DNA from: Cenococcum geophilum 1.58
Lineage: Eukaryota > Ascomycota > Dothideomycetes > Gloniales > Gloniaceae
DNA length: 64,000 nt
Direction: 5' to 3'
Assembly: GCA_001692895.1 (NCBI GenBank)
Contig: KV748236.1
Span: 186,241-250,240, forward strand
A model generated the notes under the pieces. It did no database searches. It was given only the letters and a program-made list of their open reading frames with translations, and was not told the DNA's origin. The position numbers and the translations under genes were made by a program. Positions within the stretch are counted from its first letter, which is position 1. Every line of letters starts with the position of its first letter. Shown here in pieces: positions 35,930 through 49,000 of this stretch.

Positions 35930-36735
35930 ATAGTTCTTCTATTTGGCGCTACTAAAAGGACTGGTCATTTTGGGCTAATTAGGCATCTAATAATTCTCTA
36001 GACGTAGCTATTCTCTAAATATAGTATTAAGAGGACCGGTCATTTTAGGCTAATTAGATATCTAACCTTTAGACATAGCTATTCTCTAGATATAGTGTCC
36101 TATTTAGCGCTGCTAAAAGGACCTGTTATTTTAGGCCAATTAGACATTTAATCTTTAGACGTGGCTGTTCTCCAGATATAATATCCTATTTAGCGCCGCT
36201 AAGAGGACTAGTTATTTTAGGCCAATTAGACATCCAATCTTTAGACATAGCTATTCTCTAGATATAGTATCCTATTTAGCGCCGCTAAGAGGACTAGTTA
36301 TTTTAGGCTAATTAAATATCCGATCTCTAGACGTAGCTATTCTTTAGATATAGTGTCCTATTTAGCGCCGCTAAGAGGACTAGTCATTTTAGGCCAATTA
36401 GATATCCGATCTCTAGACGTGGCTATTCTCTAGATATAGTGTCCTATTTAGCGCCGCCAAGAGGACCAGTCATTTTAGGCCAATTAGATATCCAATCTCT
36501 AGACGTAACTATTTTCCAGACATAGTGTCCTATTTAGCGCCGCCAAGAGGATCTGTTATTTTGGGCCAATTAGACATCCGATCTCCAGACGTGGCTATTC
36601 TTAAGACGTAGCTATTCTCTAGCGTGGTTCTCCTATTTAGCGCTACTAAGAGGACTAATTATTTTAGGCCAATTGGGCATCTAATAATTCTCTAGACGTA
36701 ACTGTTCTCTAAATATGGCTGTTCTCTAAACGTAA
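35930..36735. repeat. 86-bp tandem satellite
   Basis: Seven to eight units of about 86 bp, marked by TCCTATTTAGCGCCGCTAAG recurring near 36098, 36183, 36270, 36356, 36442 and 36528, with divergent outer copies near 35937 and 36631. Units differ mostly by C/T and A/G changes. The array sits between the partial and full DUF3723 sequences. No coding sense found. Confidence 0.85.
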
Positions 36736-36869
36736 CTAGGATCTTTTAACTACGGTTAGCTAAAAATAGAGGGTCCCAGAATTGGGTTCTAAGGATAATA
36801 TTTAAAGTGTAGCTAAAAACTTATGCTAGTTATAATAAATAACCTATTCTCCCGTAGCAAATATTATTA

Positions 36870-39800
36870 AATAAGCTATATAGAAATGTAAAACGTACGA
36901 TTTCTTAAGTATAAATAAAGATTTGTAGTAGAGAGGAGGATTAAGTATAGAGGTACTGCTAGTGTTAATCTTAAAGTGCTGCATTTTATATGTAAAAAGG
37001 ATAAGGCAAATATAGTAAGACTTAAGAATTTCTTCTAGAAGAATGGTTGTGATCGCCTAGATATTTAAAATTATATTCCTACTGTTATTAATTAGGAGCA
37101 GCTTAACGCTACCATTTAACTTTTAGAAACTTCCGCTAAGGCGCTAATAGGTTATCCACGTAATAATTATATAGAGCTAAACTTTCCTCTTAATTTCCGT
37201 TTAGAATATCTCTACGGCCTATACTAGGTTTAAGCAGCTGCGGAGTTTCTTCCTTTAGGAGATAAGCGCTAGATTATAGATCTGTATCTTATAGGTAGGA
37301 AATTCCTATTTTATATATGTAGTAGGCTCTAACTCTAACTATATCTAGATATTAACTATAAACTAAAGACAACTATAATTAAAGAGTACTCTTATAAGAA
37401 GAAGCCTAACGATAGTAAAATCTACTGTAAAATTCGCTAGTACTAAGTGTTAGGGAATATATACTTTAAGGAATGATAGTAGGCTCGTTTAGCCGCTATA
37501 TCTAACTAGAAAAAGCAGAATCTAAAGCGTATATTAAATCGCCCAGAATATAGAGCGGTATTTAACTTATAACTAGATATTCCTAGGCTTAGAGGAGGTA
37601 TAAAACTAAGCACTATATATATAATGTTTAGTATAAGATATAATAAGGTAAAGATTTATATCTAGGCGCTATAAGTTGCTAATAATATTTAAATAGGAAA
37701 TTCTTTGTTATTTTAATTATACTAGGGATGTCTAGTCTAAGATCTTTAGTAGTAATAGATAGGCAATATAGAAGGTAGATAGAGCTACCATAATAGTATT
37801 AGAGCTCACTACTTTTAGAGCGTATAGCGTGGATACTAGAGCTTTATATAGCTAGTTATAGCGTGGCTAGATCTTTAGTAATTTTAATAAGTAAGATTGT
37901 AAAGTTATATAGAGTAAAGTGCTCTTTATCTCTACTGACCGCTTAATCCCTTCTTTCTTTAGTTTTTTTAAGGATCTTAATTACCTATAAGGCCCGGCTG
38001 ACTGCGTAAAATAACTAATACAGCTATTAGGTAAGGACTCCCTATTTTATACCCTATAGTAAAGGTTCTCTAATATAAACTAGTAGACCAATTAATGTAT
38101 AATCTAAGAGTCCGAATTTAGGTTCGTATTTAGGCTAAAAAGTCTTATAGATTAAGTAGACCTTAGACGCTAATAGATATAAATAGGTACTATACGCAAT
38201 TTCCTTAAGATCCTAGCGTAGTGTAAAAAGGTAAGAAATGATTTATTAGTAAAGCTAACTAATAGTCTAAGCAAGACTGCCCTATATAAGTTTACCACTC
38301 TTGCTTACTAATTAGGCTTTAAGTCTGACTAGATCTATAGTTTAATTTAGCGGTCTGCTAATAGGGAGATCGCCTATATAGCTCTATAAGAAGCCAGGAA
38401 ACTAGGCTACTAGTAATACAATCCTATTGCCTTTAAGGGCTTTATAGAGCGAATAGTGGATTTCTTTTCTACTACCTAAGAGATAATAGAGAAGGAAATA
38501 AGAGCTATAGTTAATACTAATTATTCTAATAGGTTACTAAAGAGATATAGGATTCTAAAAACTTATAATTATAAACAAGATAAGCTTTTACTATTTCTAG
38601 ATAAGCTATATACTAATAGGGTATAAGCTAATAAGATAACGTTATTCTTCGTCTAAAGATCTATATACCTCGCCTTTTTTAAAAAGCCAAACTATACTAA
38701 TATTAACGGTAATATAACTTATAGGCAAGCACAGATCCCTAAATAGGTAATACTTAAGTAAAAAAGGCTTAAGCGAAAGAGGCTTAAGTAGGAGAGGCAG
38801 TAGTAGGCTAAATAAGAGACGCTTAACTAGAAGAGGCTTAAATATAAAAGGCTTAAATATAAGAGGCTTAAATAGGAGAGAATAGAGTAGGAGAGGCTTA
38901 AACAAAAAAGGATAAAGTAGGAGAGGCTTAAATAGGAGAGGCTTAAGTAGAAGAGGCTTAAATAGGAAAGGCTTAAGCAGAAGAGGTAGAGTTTTAAGTA
39001 GGAGAGGCTTAAGTAGGAGAGGCTTAAGTAGGAGAGGCTGGAATAGGAGAGGCTTAAGCAGAAAAGGCTTAAGCAGGAGAGGCTTAAATAGAAAAGGCTT
39101 AAGTAGGAGAGGCTTAAGCAGGAGAGGCTTAAATAGGAAAGGCTTAAGTAGGAGAGGTAGAGGCTTAAGCAAGAAAGGCTTAAGTAGGAGAGGCTTAAGT
39201 AGGAGAGGTTTAAGCAGGAGAGGCTAGAATAGGAAAGGCTTAAGTAGGAGAGGCTTAAGTAGGAGAGGCTTAAATAGGAGAGGCTTAAGTAGGAGAGGTA
39301 GAGGCTTAAATAGGAGAGGCTTGAGTAGGAGAGGCTTAAGTAAGAGAGGCTTAAATAGGAGAGGCTAGAATAAGAGAGGCTTAAGTAGGAGAGGCTTAAG
39401 TAGGAGAGGCTGGAATAGGAGAGGCTTAAGTAAAAGAGGCTTAAGTAGGAGAGGCTAAAATAGAAGAGGCTAGAATAGGAGAGGCTTAAGTAGGAGAGGC
39501 TTAAGTAGGAAAGACTTAAGCAGGAGAGGCTGGAATAGGAGAGGATAGAGTAGAAGAGGCTGAAATAGAAAAGGATAGAGCAGGAAAGGCTAGAATAAGA
39601 GAGGATAAAATAGGAGAGGCTTAAAGAGGAGAGGCAGCGGTAGGCTGAGTAAGAAAGATAGATATAGGAGATATAAGTAAGGAAAGAAGAAAAGACTATA
39701 AGGGAAGAGTAAGAGAGACTAGTAAGAGGATAGAAGCCTTTATTAATAGCGGAGTAGGACTAAAGATAAATTACTTAGATTAACCTAGATAAACTTATAG

Positions 39801-40240
39801 AACTAATAGGCTAAGAACTAGTAGAAGAAGATTAGGTATTAAAGACTATACTTTAAAACAACTATTAAACACGGTAAGACTAAATAGAAGTTAGTAAAAA
39901 TACCTATACTATATAGGATAATATAGATTCCGTAATAATAGATACTATTAACTTAACTTCTACTTCTAACTAGAGGATAGAGACCTAGAAAATTTAAATA
40001 GACTTTAAGATTATAAAATGCGGCACTTAGAGTTTAGTATACAGCCTTCTAGTTAATCCCTTTAAGCTATTAGAGGTAAGGCAAGTAGCAATAGAGTATA
40101 TAAGAAAGAGGGGAAGGATAAAGATATATAATACGAATAAACGTATACTAAGCCCTTAAATATGTTTTAAGAATGTTATTGCTAATAGGATAAATACTAT
40201 ACTTTTAATTCCGGAATTGGAGAGGGACACTATTGACCTT
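36870..40240 (+). pseudogene. DUF3723 protein relic
   Basis: Read-through matches the fungal DUF3723 family (function unknown, a recurrent Starship cargo gene): GTASVNLKVLHF near 36953; AAAEFLPLGDKR near 37233; LIGRKFLFYICS near 37290; IKEYSYKKKPND near 37380; DIPRLRGGIKLSTIYIMF near 37577; FFKDLNYL near 37963; LYKFTTLAY near 38283; VDFFSTT near 38458; LFFV near 38641. A long Arg/Lys/Gln coiled-coil repeat follows to 39640, then a C-terminal block VIANRINTILLIPELE near 40170. Gln codons have become TAG/TAA through the coiled coil, so it is dead. Length (about 1100 codons) and order are as in intact relatives. It is on the same strand as the DUF3435 and NLR relics. Confidence 0.82.
38755..39640 (+). 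repeat. 15-bp-based coiled-coil coding repeat of DUF3723
   Basis: About 55 to 60 units close to AGGCTTAAGTAGGAG, reading Arg-Leu-Lys-(stop)-Glu on plus. The stop is a former Gln codon, so the parent was an (RLKQE)n coiled coil typical of DUF3723 C-termini. The minus-strand open frame of Pro-Leu-Leu-Leu-Lys repeats at 38642-39172 is its antisense, kept open because RIP makes no stop there. Confidence 0.88.
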
Positions 40241-40430
40241 TCCCTTATATTGGGATGACTTATAATTTACTTTTAGCGGTGGCTATAACTGGTTTAGAAT
40301 ATATATAGACTTTTTACCCTTTAAGATATTGTGTTTTAATAGAAGACAAGGGTCTAATAGACCTTTCTCTATTAAAGGGGAGGTTTTTATTATAAGGACG
40401 GACGAGGTTTATGCTAGTAATATTAATAAT

Positions 40431-40929
40431 TATAGCTCTATACACGACTAGCTTTACCCCCCCTCTAGCGAAATGCAATTCGGCTTACGTATTTAAGTTT
40501 GCTTAATTTCTATAGGCAATCGTAGCGAACACCTCTATTTGCGATCAGCCTCCCTTTACAGCGTTATAATCTTTATTAATATTATAAGGTTTCCACCTAT
40601 ATAATATTGCCAAATTTTATTAACCTCTCTGTAGAGATAACAGGCGTAGGTAAAAGGGGGAAGAAAGAGAAAGCGTATATTAGGCAAGTTTTAAATTGCT
40701 TTAATTCGACTCCCCTAGCTAACTAAGACAATTCCCTAAGGCAACTAAAATAATTCTCTAAGGCAACTAGAATAATTCTCTAGGGTAACTAAAAAGGTCC
40801 TTACGTATAGGCACATGCGTTCGCTATAATTACTATATACAGTTAGTAGCAATTTGGCGAGCCTGCGTACCGTAGCGAAATAATTTTTTACTAGAGGGGG
40901 GGGTAAAGCTAGTCGTATATAGAGCTGTA
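40431..40929. mobile_element. MITE with about 38-bp terminal inverted repeats
   Basis: The left end TATAGCTCTATACACGAC and the right end (reverse complement) TACAGCTCTATATACGAC both continue into TAGCTTTACCCCCCC. Total about 499 bp with no coding capacity. The flanks do not show a clear target duplication. From 40930 to 41282 is AT-rich DNA with an AACCGGTT-containing imperfect inverted repeat. Confidence 0.7.
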
Positions 40930-41282
40930 GGACTCTTCAGATTAAATTAGTTCAGTTTAACTAAAATCTTAAGAGTAACCGGTTCGTCGGTTTGATTGAC
41001 TTAATTTAGATTAGTTATTAGGCATTTTAATAAACCAGTTATCTAATAAAACTAGATAGCTCTGGCTATAATATAAATATAAGCCTCTACACAAGCCTCT
41101 ACTATAGCCTTACCTTAAAAGGATAAGTACTATAACCTAAATAAGGCTAGCTTTTGCTAAGGCTAAAAAAACACGCTAAAATATGTAAATAAACACTTTT
41201 AAGACGTGTTATCTAGTTAAATCTGGTTTAACCGGTGCTGTAACCGGTTTAAGCCTTAAAATTGTATTTTAAATTGGTTTTA

Positions 41283-43726
41283 ATGTCCGTCCCTAGGTCC
41301 TAAAATGTATATTATAATAAGACAAACTATAGGTACTTTAAGTTTAAAGTAATAGAAACTCTAATAGCGTCTTAATATTTACGTTGTTCCGCTTCAGTTA
41401 TACCTTATAACTAATCCTAAACATACTTAACCTCAGCTACCTGAAAATTACAGTTATATCGTTGCCGCCCCCCTAATTTGCTAAGAGCCATCTTTTTATA
41501 TAAAACTCCTCTATAGCACTACTATTAAGCTTATACCGCTAATAAAACTTATAAGTAACCCTTATCCAAGCCTAAGAGTCCCATATAAACCTAAGAAGTT
41601 ATTATCAGCCTTATAGTAGCCGTGGCGTGCTATAATATACGACGTCGCCATATCAGTACCTCTAATTAAGTAGTTAAGGATCTCTGGTCAGAGTGAGATA
41701 ACTTAGCACTTCTCGCAAAATTAATTACAGGGTATTTTACTTTAGATAATATACGCGATCTCCCTTATAGCTTTAGGCCTATAGCTACGCGTTTTCTTAC
41801 TTCTTTTAGCCGACGCATTTACGGAACTAAAAGGGTGACTTTTAATTCACTCTTCTATATCCTTATAGCCTACGGTACTTTTAATATAGAGGCTTTATAC
41901 TTCTAATTAGGCTTACTATTAACTACTACAGCTTCTTCTATATCGCGCTTTAATTCCCTTTATTGTTTTGCTGGAACAGGAGTCGACTTATATACTTAGT
42001 AAAGGATTTTTAGGCGACGTTAACCAGCGTCTATAGGCGATATTTACTCAGCTTATTAATTATATAAGTATCTTGTTTAATTAGGTATAATTTAGCTAGT
42101 AACCTCTACCTGTACTATACGGAATGTCTCTAATAGTTACGCCACTGTTTTATATAGTAGCCTTTTTCTAGTAATACGCTCTAAATACCCCCTTATAAAT
42201 ACTATCTTGCGACTCTTATAGAGCTCTTCTATCTTCTCTACTAAGTAGTAAAAGATTAACGAATAAGTATTAGGTGGCATTATCCCTTAATAATATCGAA
42301 ACCTTAGACAAACTGGAAATTATGCTTTGTATTAGATAAATATTTCTATAAGTTTTTAAGCCATTATGCGAACGTGGAAAGGAAGCCTATGCTTAGATTA
42401 TTCCATTTTAGAATAATAATTGCTTTATCTGGGAAAGAAGCTATACTAATAGGGAGAATTGTGTTCCATTTGTTATTATAAAAGAAGTAGATTATTCTAT
42501 TAAATACCTTAATTAGGTGTGTTCCTTTTTGCTATATTAGCTAATATATTTCCTTAAATATTCCGATAGTAATCTAGAAAGATTCTTTGTCTATTAGAGA
42601 GTTTTCGTATATCCGTATCACGTTGGGATATTAGACACAGTTATACAGCGTAGGGAGTGTAGGTTTAATTAAAGCGAGATTTAAGGCGACCGTAGGATCC
42701 TTAAGAATAGCGTCCGGGAGATAGACCGCTACTGCTATTTTGGCCTTTGCCCGTTAAAATTATATCTTATAGGCTCTAACCCAACGTACCCTTTTAATAT
42801 TGTTGAGGATTTTTATAGTCCTCTTAACACCAAGCCAGCTTATTAACTTGGTGTTGTTAATAAAGCTAAAGAGCTGGAGAATATATTATTGCCTTTTTTG
42901 TTTATATTAATCTAACGTAATATTAGAGGATTGCTCTCTAGAAGTGGGAATAGGCATTTTGCGGATACTGTGTAGGACGGTCAGCTACGACTATAAAGTA
43001 AGTAGGCCGTGGTTAGAAATCCGGTCCCACTTTACAGCACTATCACTATGTATAGTATTTAGATTCTTACTATTGTATAATAAAAGGTATATTAGACCTC
43101 TTTGCTACTATATAAATAGCTAATCACTTTTTAAGAAGCTATGACGGCGTTCTCTTCCTATAGCAGTGCTAGGTAATAATGAACTGGCTATATAGCCGCC
43201 GATGGAAACTTTCTAGAAAACCTAATGCGATACGCTATAGTTATTCTAAAACGCCGTAAAATATGGCTGAATATAGTATAATATATATAGGCTAGTGTGC
43301 GTTAGTATACGCTAATATACACTAAAATACCACGCTAAAGCGGGAAGCTGTTAAGGCCCCTACTTTTACCTGGCGAAACTCCCGGAATGTACATTCCTTA
43401 GGGAAGTATATCTTTAAAACTTAGAGCTATATTTATTCTTAATAGAACTTCCCCCTAAGTACTCCGATTTTCGAAGAGACTCTAATAGTTGTGATTAAGT
43501 AGGGGGGAATAGCTGAAGCGGCGATCGATAGCGTTAATGAAACGATTAATAGCATAACTAAGACCGTGGTAATTCTCGTTGCAAACTAGTTTCCTAGGGG
43601 AGAAATAGCTAAAGAATAGTGACATATTGATAATAACTTTATAGACTTGCAAGGGAGAGACTTGAGATGTCTAAACTGTGGATTTGTCTCGGGATAGGGT
43701 GCGTCTCTTAACATAGGGACGGACGT
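41283..43726 (-). mobile_element. Fot1/pogo-like DNA transposon relic A
   Basis: About 2.44 kb between TA dinucleotides with ends TGTCCGTCCCTAGG (left) and, reversed, ACGTCCGTCCCTATG (right). The 5' 340 bases (43390-43726) match those of element B (60730-61071), and the 3' 560 bases match fragment C. The minus strand shows the transposase C-terminus, for example LIKQDTYIINKLSKYRL near 42085-42030, aligned with LIKQDTYTLNKISK of element B. The DDE core in 42300-43350 is too mutated for me to read with confidence. Confidence 0.72.
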
Positions 43727-44890
43727 TAGCCTTATTTTTGAAATGTAACCTAACCGTTAACATTACTAGTTGCCTTAGAAATCAGTTTACTACTAAAAGG
43801 CTAAGTATTAAATTTAATAAGGCGGGAACATAATACCTAATGTTTGCTAAGCCACTGCTAAGAATATATATAGCTTATTAACCTATTATTACCTAAGACT
43901 TTTATAAGGTGCCCTAAAACGGGTACCCTTTACTATAAATAAACTTATTTCCTTTAGTTATCTTAATCCGGATATAGCCGAAGTTTATTTATAAATATAA
44001 AGGGACCGGAATTAGGCCCCTTATAAATTACAATTATAAAAAGGTCCTCTATAGCACTAAGTACTGCTTATTAAGTTAAACTAGCTCTACTACTATATAA
44101 CATCTATAATAAGCGTGCTAGTTAGCGTTCCCTCCGCCGCCTAATATACCTAACCTTAACCTATTCCTAGAAACCCTAAAGCCTTAAATTAAGATGAGAA
44201 ATATATACCTTATAAAGCACCTACTATGCAAACACCTTATATAGTAATATCTGTTTAGGCAAATAAAGCTTCTACTTGGTATAATGCCCTTACTATAATT
44301 TTTTCTTGGCTTATCCTTATAGGATATATTATATTCCCTAGCATATTTACCTTTCTTTAAAATTCTAATAGTCTTAATAATAGTGAAAGAGGGAAATTCG
44401 TCCAATATACTGTTAAGAATGCGCCGCTTCTACCTATAGTAGGCGTTTGCTATATTATTGGAACAGTTAGCACATATTAGTTATAGCGGAAGTAGTGGAA
44501 GAATTATATATAGCTGATTGCTCGGATATGCTTATAAGTCATTTGTAGCTATATAGAGAATATATATTAACTTATTGGATAAAGGCCCGGTCTGCTTAAT
44601 TTATTTACTAGCTTATTTATAACGCTTATTAGTGTCTATACTACGTAAAGCGGACACTAGTCCGTAACGGCTAAATTTATAATTAGAATAATCGGTTCGT
44701 ATATAGCTCTATTAGCGCTAACTCTAGCGTGGAACCTAAGGAAGCTGGATAGAATTAAAACGCAGTATAATAGAGAAGTAGCTAAGCATAGTAAATCGTA
44801 GAGCAGTTTAATAGAAAATTATATTAATACTTAGGCTAATTAAGGTATAAGGAGCATTGTTGTTCTAAATTTTATTAACTAGAATTTCTA
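43727..44890. other. region with weak protein-like traces
   Basis: A minus-strand stop-free frame at 44184-44405 (basic, with ILKKGKYAREYNISYKDK) and a plus-strand stretch near 44680-44850 (IIGSYIALLALTLAWNL, then RIKTQYNREVAKHSKS) look protein-like. Neither can be assigned and they may be remnants of different genes. A GGGACCGGAATTAGGCCCC hairpin lies at 44003. Confidence 0.3.
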
Positions 44891-45560
44891 ACGTCCCTTC
44901 CTACGGGTTGAGAAACCCACTAGGCCGAGAAATATAAGGGGTACCTTAACTTTACGCAACTCAAAATCTGTGTATACGTTGATACTAATTATAACCCTGT
45001 ATAGGTTATGTACTATAGCTATTTCTCAATATCCCGGACCCCTTCTATCTAAAAATTACGTTACGCTTTATCGCCTTCGCGCTTAATTTACAGAGAGCCT
45101 CCTTCTTTAGCGAAATAGAGTTCCTTCCGTATAGTACCACTGTTAAGCTCTTACCACTCCTTAATACTTATAAACGGCGTTATCTAAGCCTTAGAACCTC
45201 ACTATGATGCTAGGGAGTCATTACAGCCTTATAGCTGCTATGGCGCGCAACTTTATGCAAGCTCGCCACCCTAGTTAGTACTTCCAATTAGAGTAGTTAC
45301 TAATCCCAGCTAGTGCGAAGTGACCCCGCTCGTCGTATATAATCATTACGGTGTAATTTATATATATTATCTAGTTAGCCAAGCTTGTAGCTGTCGGGCT
45401 TATAGCTATATAAACGCTTAGACGCCAAAGCGGCTAGTAAATAACACTAATGACCGCTACTCCGACGCACGGGTAGTCTAAAAGTTAGGTAATATAATCT
45501 TAGTAGTAACCCTACCTAAATAAGTCACGTAACTTCTAGACTTGTTAACTTTAGGAGTAG
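44891..45560 (-). mobile_element. Fot1/pogo-like fragment C (3' end)
   Basis: Starts after TA with ACGTCCCTTCCTACGGG, the same terminal sequence as the right end of element B (reversed), and aligns with the 3' non-coding end of element A for about 560 bp. Similarity ends around 45560, so the transposase part is missing. Conserved minus-strand block EGGSL near 45088 is shared with the MITE at 21432. Confidence 0.6.
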
Positions 45561-45649
45561 ATATATCTTGAAGTGGCATCTGCTTATTACAACTCTATCC
45601 TCTCTTTATATATAACCTGTGTAACTCCCAGCGTAAGATAACCTTAAAG

Positions 45650-45835
45650 CAAGTTTAGCAATATAGCCGCTAGCGATTACAGCTTTACCCTTATACGTTT
45701 GCAACACTGTTTGCTCTAGCCTGTAAATAGGGGTACTAATATAAGTTTTGGCATTCTAGCCACGAATACGCTATAGCTAAAAGCATATAATTTGCTACTG
45801 TACTAAAGAGTACTTCTATTACAATATGATGCCTA
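45650..45835 (+). repeat. dispersed repeat R, copy 1 (one half)
   Basis: Matches the reverse complement of about 58605-58775, with shared GCTTTACCCTTATACGTTT and ACGAATACGCTATAGC-type sequence. It stops at a small TATATGTA microsatellite (45838-45860). The nature of the parent element is unknown. The 45860-46080 stretch holds no gene. Confidence 0.7.
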
Positions 45836-46079
45836 CGTATATATGTATATATGTATATTCTATTATAGCCATGCACTATTTAGGGTATAGGCCGTTACAG
45901 AGCGCTAACTAAATACTTTCTACTATTAATATGCTTACTCTAGTTTAGAAGCTAACTATAAGAACTATATATCTATTACCTAATACTATACTTAACTAAG
46001 GAAAAAATAAAGGAAAGTAATGTATTACTATTAAAGAAAGTTATAGTTTAGAGGTAAGCCTAAGTAAGTAGTTTTTAAT

Positions 46080-49000
46080 GCCTCGTGTCCATAGGGCTAT
46101 TTTAGCGTTATGCGCTTCTTAATTACTGACGCACTAGTAGAGGCATGTATAGAGGAGGCTTATAGTGTATTTAGTTAGATAATTAGAGGAGGAATTCTTA
46201 AGAGTCTTTACTTATTAATGTTGGCTTCTATACTCTCTATATCTTATATACTTAGGTATAAATGTCCGGTCTCCTTTATAAATTTAATTATAGCTTTAAT
46301 TACGCTAATGTCTGGCTTCTAGCGCTTAATTAGGCCGTTAATATTCCTACCTCCTTTTTGTCTACGTAAGTAGCCTCCTAATACATATAATAGATCCCTA
46401 AATTAATCTCTATATTACTCTTTTAGTTTAATCCTTTACTGTACCTACCTCCTATAAAAGAAGAGGAAGTACTATATTAACTCTATAAGCCTATAGTTAT
46501 ATAACGCCGTCTCTAATATATTAATTTTGTAGAGATATTCCTTTAGAAATGACTTGCCGGTCCGTAGCTATATAAGAATGGCAGCTTCTAAGCTAATTAG
46601 CTGCTGGTATAATCCTACAGCCTTTCTAAGGTAGAGTGCTGCGTTAATTTTCCTTATAAACTTGCCTATATTAGATCTTCCTAATAGAAGCAGTTCTATT
46701 GTTATCTCGGCTTTTTTTAATGCTTGCGTTATAAGGTACTATAGGAGGCCGTCTCTTTATAGTGGCTCCTTGCTTTCTAGTCTTATTACTACTTTAGTAA
46801 GCTTATTAGCCTTTTTATTTCCTATAAATCCTAAGTAGCCTAGAATCTAGTATAGTGTAATATTATTTAGCTAAAGCTTCTTTAAGATCTCTATAACTAT
46901 TTCCTAATAGGCTCTAGCCTGTTAATGACTTAGTTAATCAAGGCATAAGCACGGTAAGAGGGACGCGTAAGCCTATACAATTAGTAGTTTATAAACAAGA
47001 ATCTAAAGCTAGAGAAAGGAAAGGAGAAGAAGAGCAGCGCTGGTCGAAGTAGGGTTCTTTTTATGCGGTCTTCTAGTTACGTAACTATGAAGTTCTACTA
47101 AGTTCTGCTAACTAAGTTCTGCCAGTGCCGTAATATAGCCCTCTAGCTTTATACTAATAGTAACGCTAATTATAAGTTAGAGAATATTCTTATACTAAAT
47201 ATAGGTATTGGAAAACCTGCTTAGTTAACAGCCGTATATATAGGGTTTTATAGCTAGTTAGCTGCCTCGCTAATTGCTAGAAGCTCTATAAGGTAGGCGT
47301 TGGCCTAATTAGAGCTTACTACCATTTTTAAAAGCGTTGCTTTAAATGGCGTAGTATATACACTAACTCCTGCCCTATTATTGCGTACTAATATATTAAC
47401 GTATATATTAACCTACCCTAGCTTATAGTCTTTAATAATAGCTTAAGCATAATCTTTATCCTTATATATTACTATATTGGGCTTAGCCACCTACGGCGGG
47501 TATATATATAGTTTAACCTCTAGCACCCTATTTACCTAGACATCCTTATATATCTCTACTATCCTTTAGAGCGGCGATTAGTACTATTTATAGAGCCTTT
47601 ATCTTTAAATTATTTAATAGGGATATAATTTGCCTAGTTTATAGATTAATACCCAGAACGCGATAGCCTAGTTATGTAGCCTTTACTTAAGAGGGAGTAA
47701 GCCAGCTTCTACTTCTGCTATTAGTAGGGTAACGGAGCGGAACCCCTTAATAATAGCTTGTGCTGTAATCCTTTGCGCCTGCTAGAGGAGCTATATTAAC
47801 TCTTATATTGTAAGCGGGTACTATATTAGTAATATATAGTCTACTACTAGTAGAATTAAGCTCTTAGCTAGCTGCTTAACGCTCTTAGACTATAGTCCCT
47901 TTAATCTACATAACGCTAGCGCTACCTTAGTGGCTTTGCCTGCCTTATCTGCTAAATACGCCTTAAATCGTAGCTCCTTATTAAGGATTACCCTAAGGAT
48001 TTTAACTTTCTAAGTCGGGGGGATCCCTTTTCCTTTAAATTGGAGCGGTGTGGTAGTATCCCTACCTGCTTCTTTATATCTAGTAAGGTGGATAAATAAT
48101 GTTTTCTTTACTTTAAATTGGGCTCCACTAGTCCTCTCCCATTTCTTAAGCATTAGTATAATCTCGCCCTAGATAATCTACGTGTTTTCCTCTACTATAG
48201 AGCCTATAACCTATGCCAAGTAGTTATTAACAAAGGCTATAGAGCTGCCATTTCTAGGTGCGCTTTATATAAGATCCGCGTTAAAGAATAGAAAGAGTAT
48301 TAGGGCTAGTGCTAATCCCTACGGGAAACCTGCCTATAGGAGCGCCTATACCTCTAATATATATCCGTTAACTAGGATATAGGCTTAACAGTTTATATAA
48401 AAGTCCTATACCTATTATATAATCGTCTAAGGTATCTAACGCTGCCGTAATCTCCTAATTTCCGGCTCTATGGCTATATTATTATACGCACCCTTAATAT
48501 TAAATAATACTAGAGATAGCGTCTTCTTTCCTTTCTATACTCTAAATACGTCCTTATAGAGATATAATAGCGTATATATTATTAACCTTTGCTTCCTAGC
48601 TCTAAAGTGCGTTTTAGGTAATAGGCTATATTCCTCTACTAGGTATGCTATCCTCTCCGCTACTAGCGATTTAAGTGCTTTTCCTAGCGTTAGGAGGAGG
48701 GAGATCGGCCTATAGTTATTTGCTACCGTATAGTCCCCCCACTTCGGCTTCTATAGTGGTATAATCTTTACTACCTTTTATTCCTAGGGTACCTTTCCTA
48801 TTTTAAGTAATTTGGTAAAGAGAGTAGTAATTTTACTACTTAGTACGGGCTACAGCTCTTACTATACCCTAGTTAGTAGGCCGTCCCTTTTAGAAGCCTT
48901 ATCTAGGCTAGCCCTAAATATAGCTGCCTTAACCTTGTGTTTGGCGATGGGCTTCTATAGCAATTAGTTATAGCTAGTTATAGCTTTCTCCTCTTATTCG

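Noticed and set aside
38642-39172. 176-codon minus-strand frame of Pro-Leu-Leu-Leu-Lys repeats
   Set aside because: It is the antisense of the DUF3723 coiled-coil repeat; it is open only because the repeat unit has no stop in that frame.
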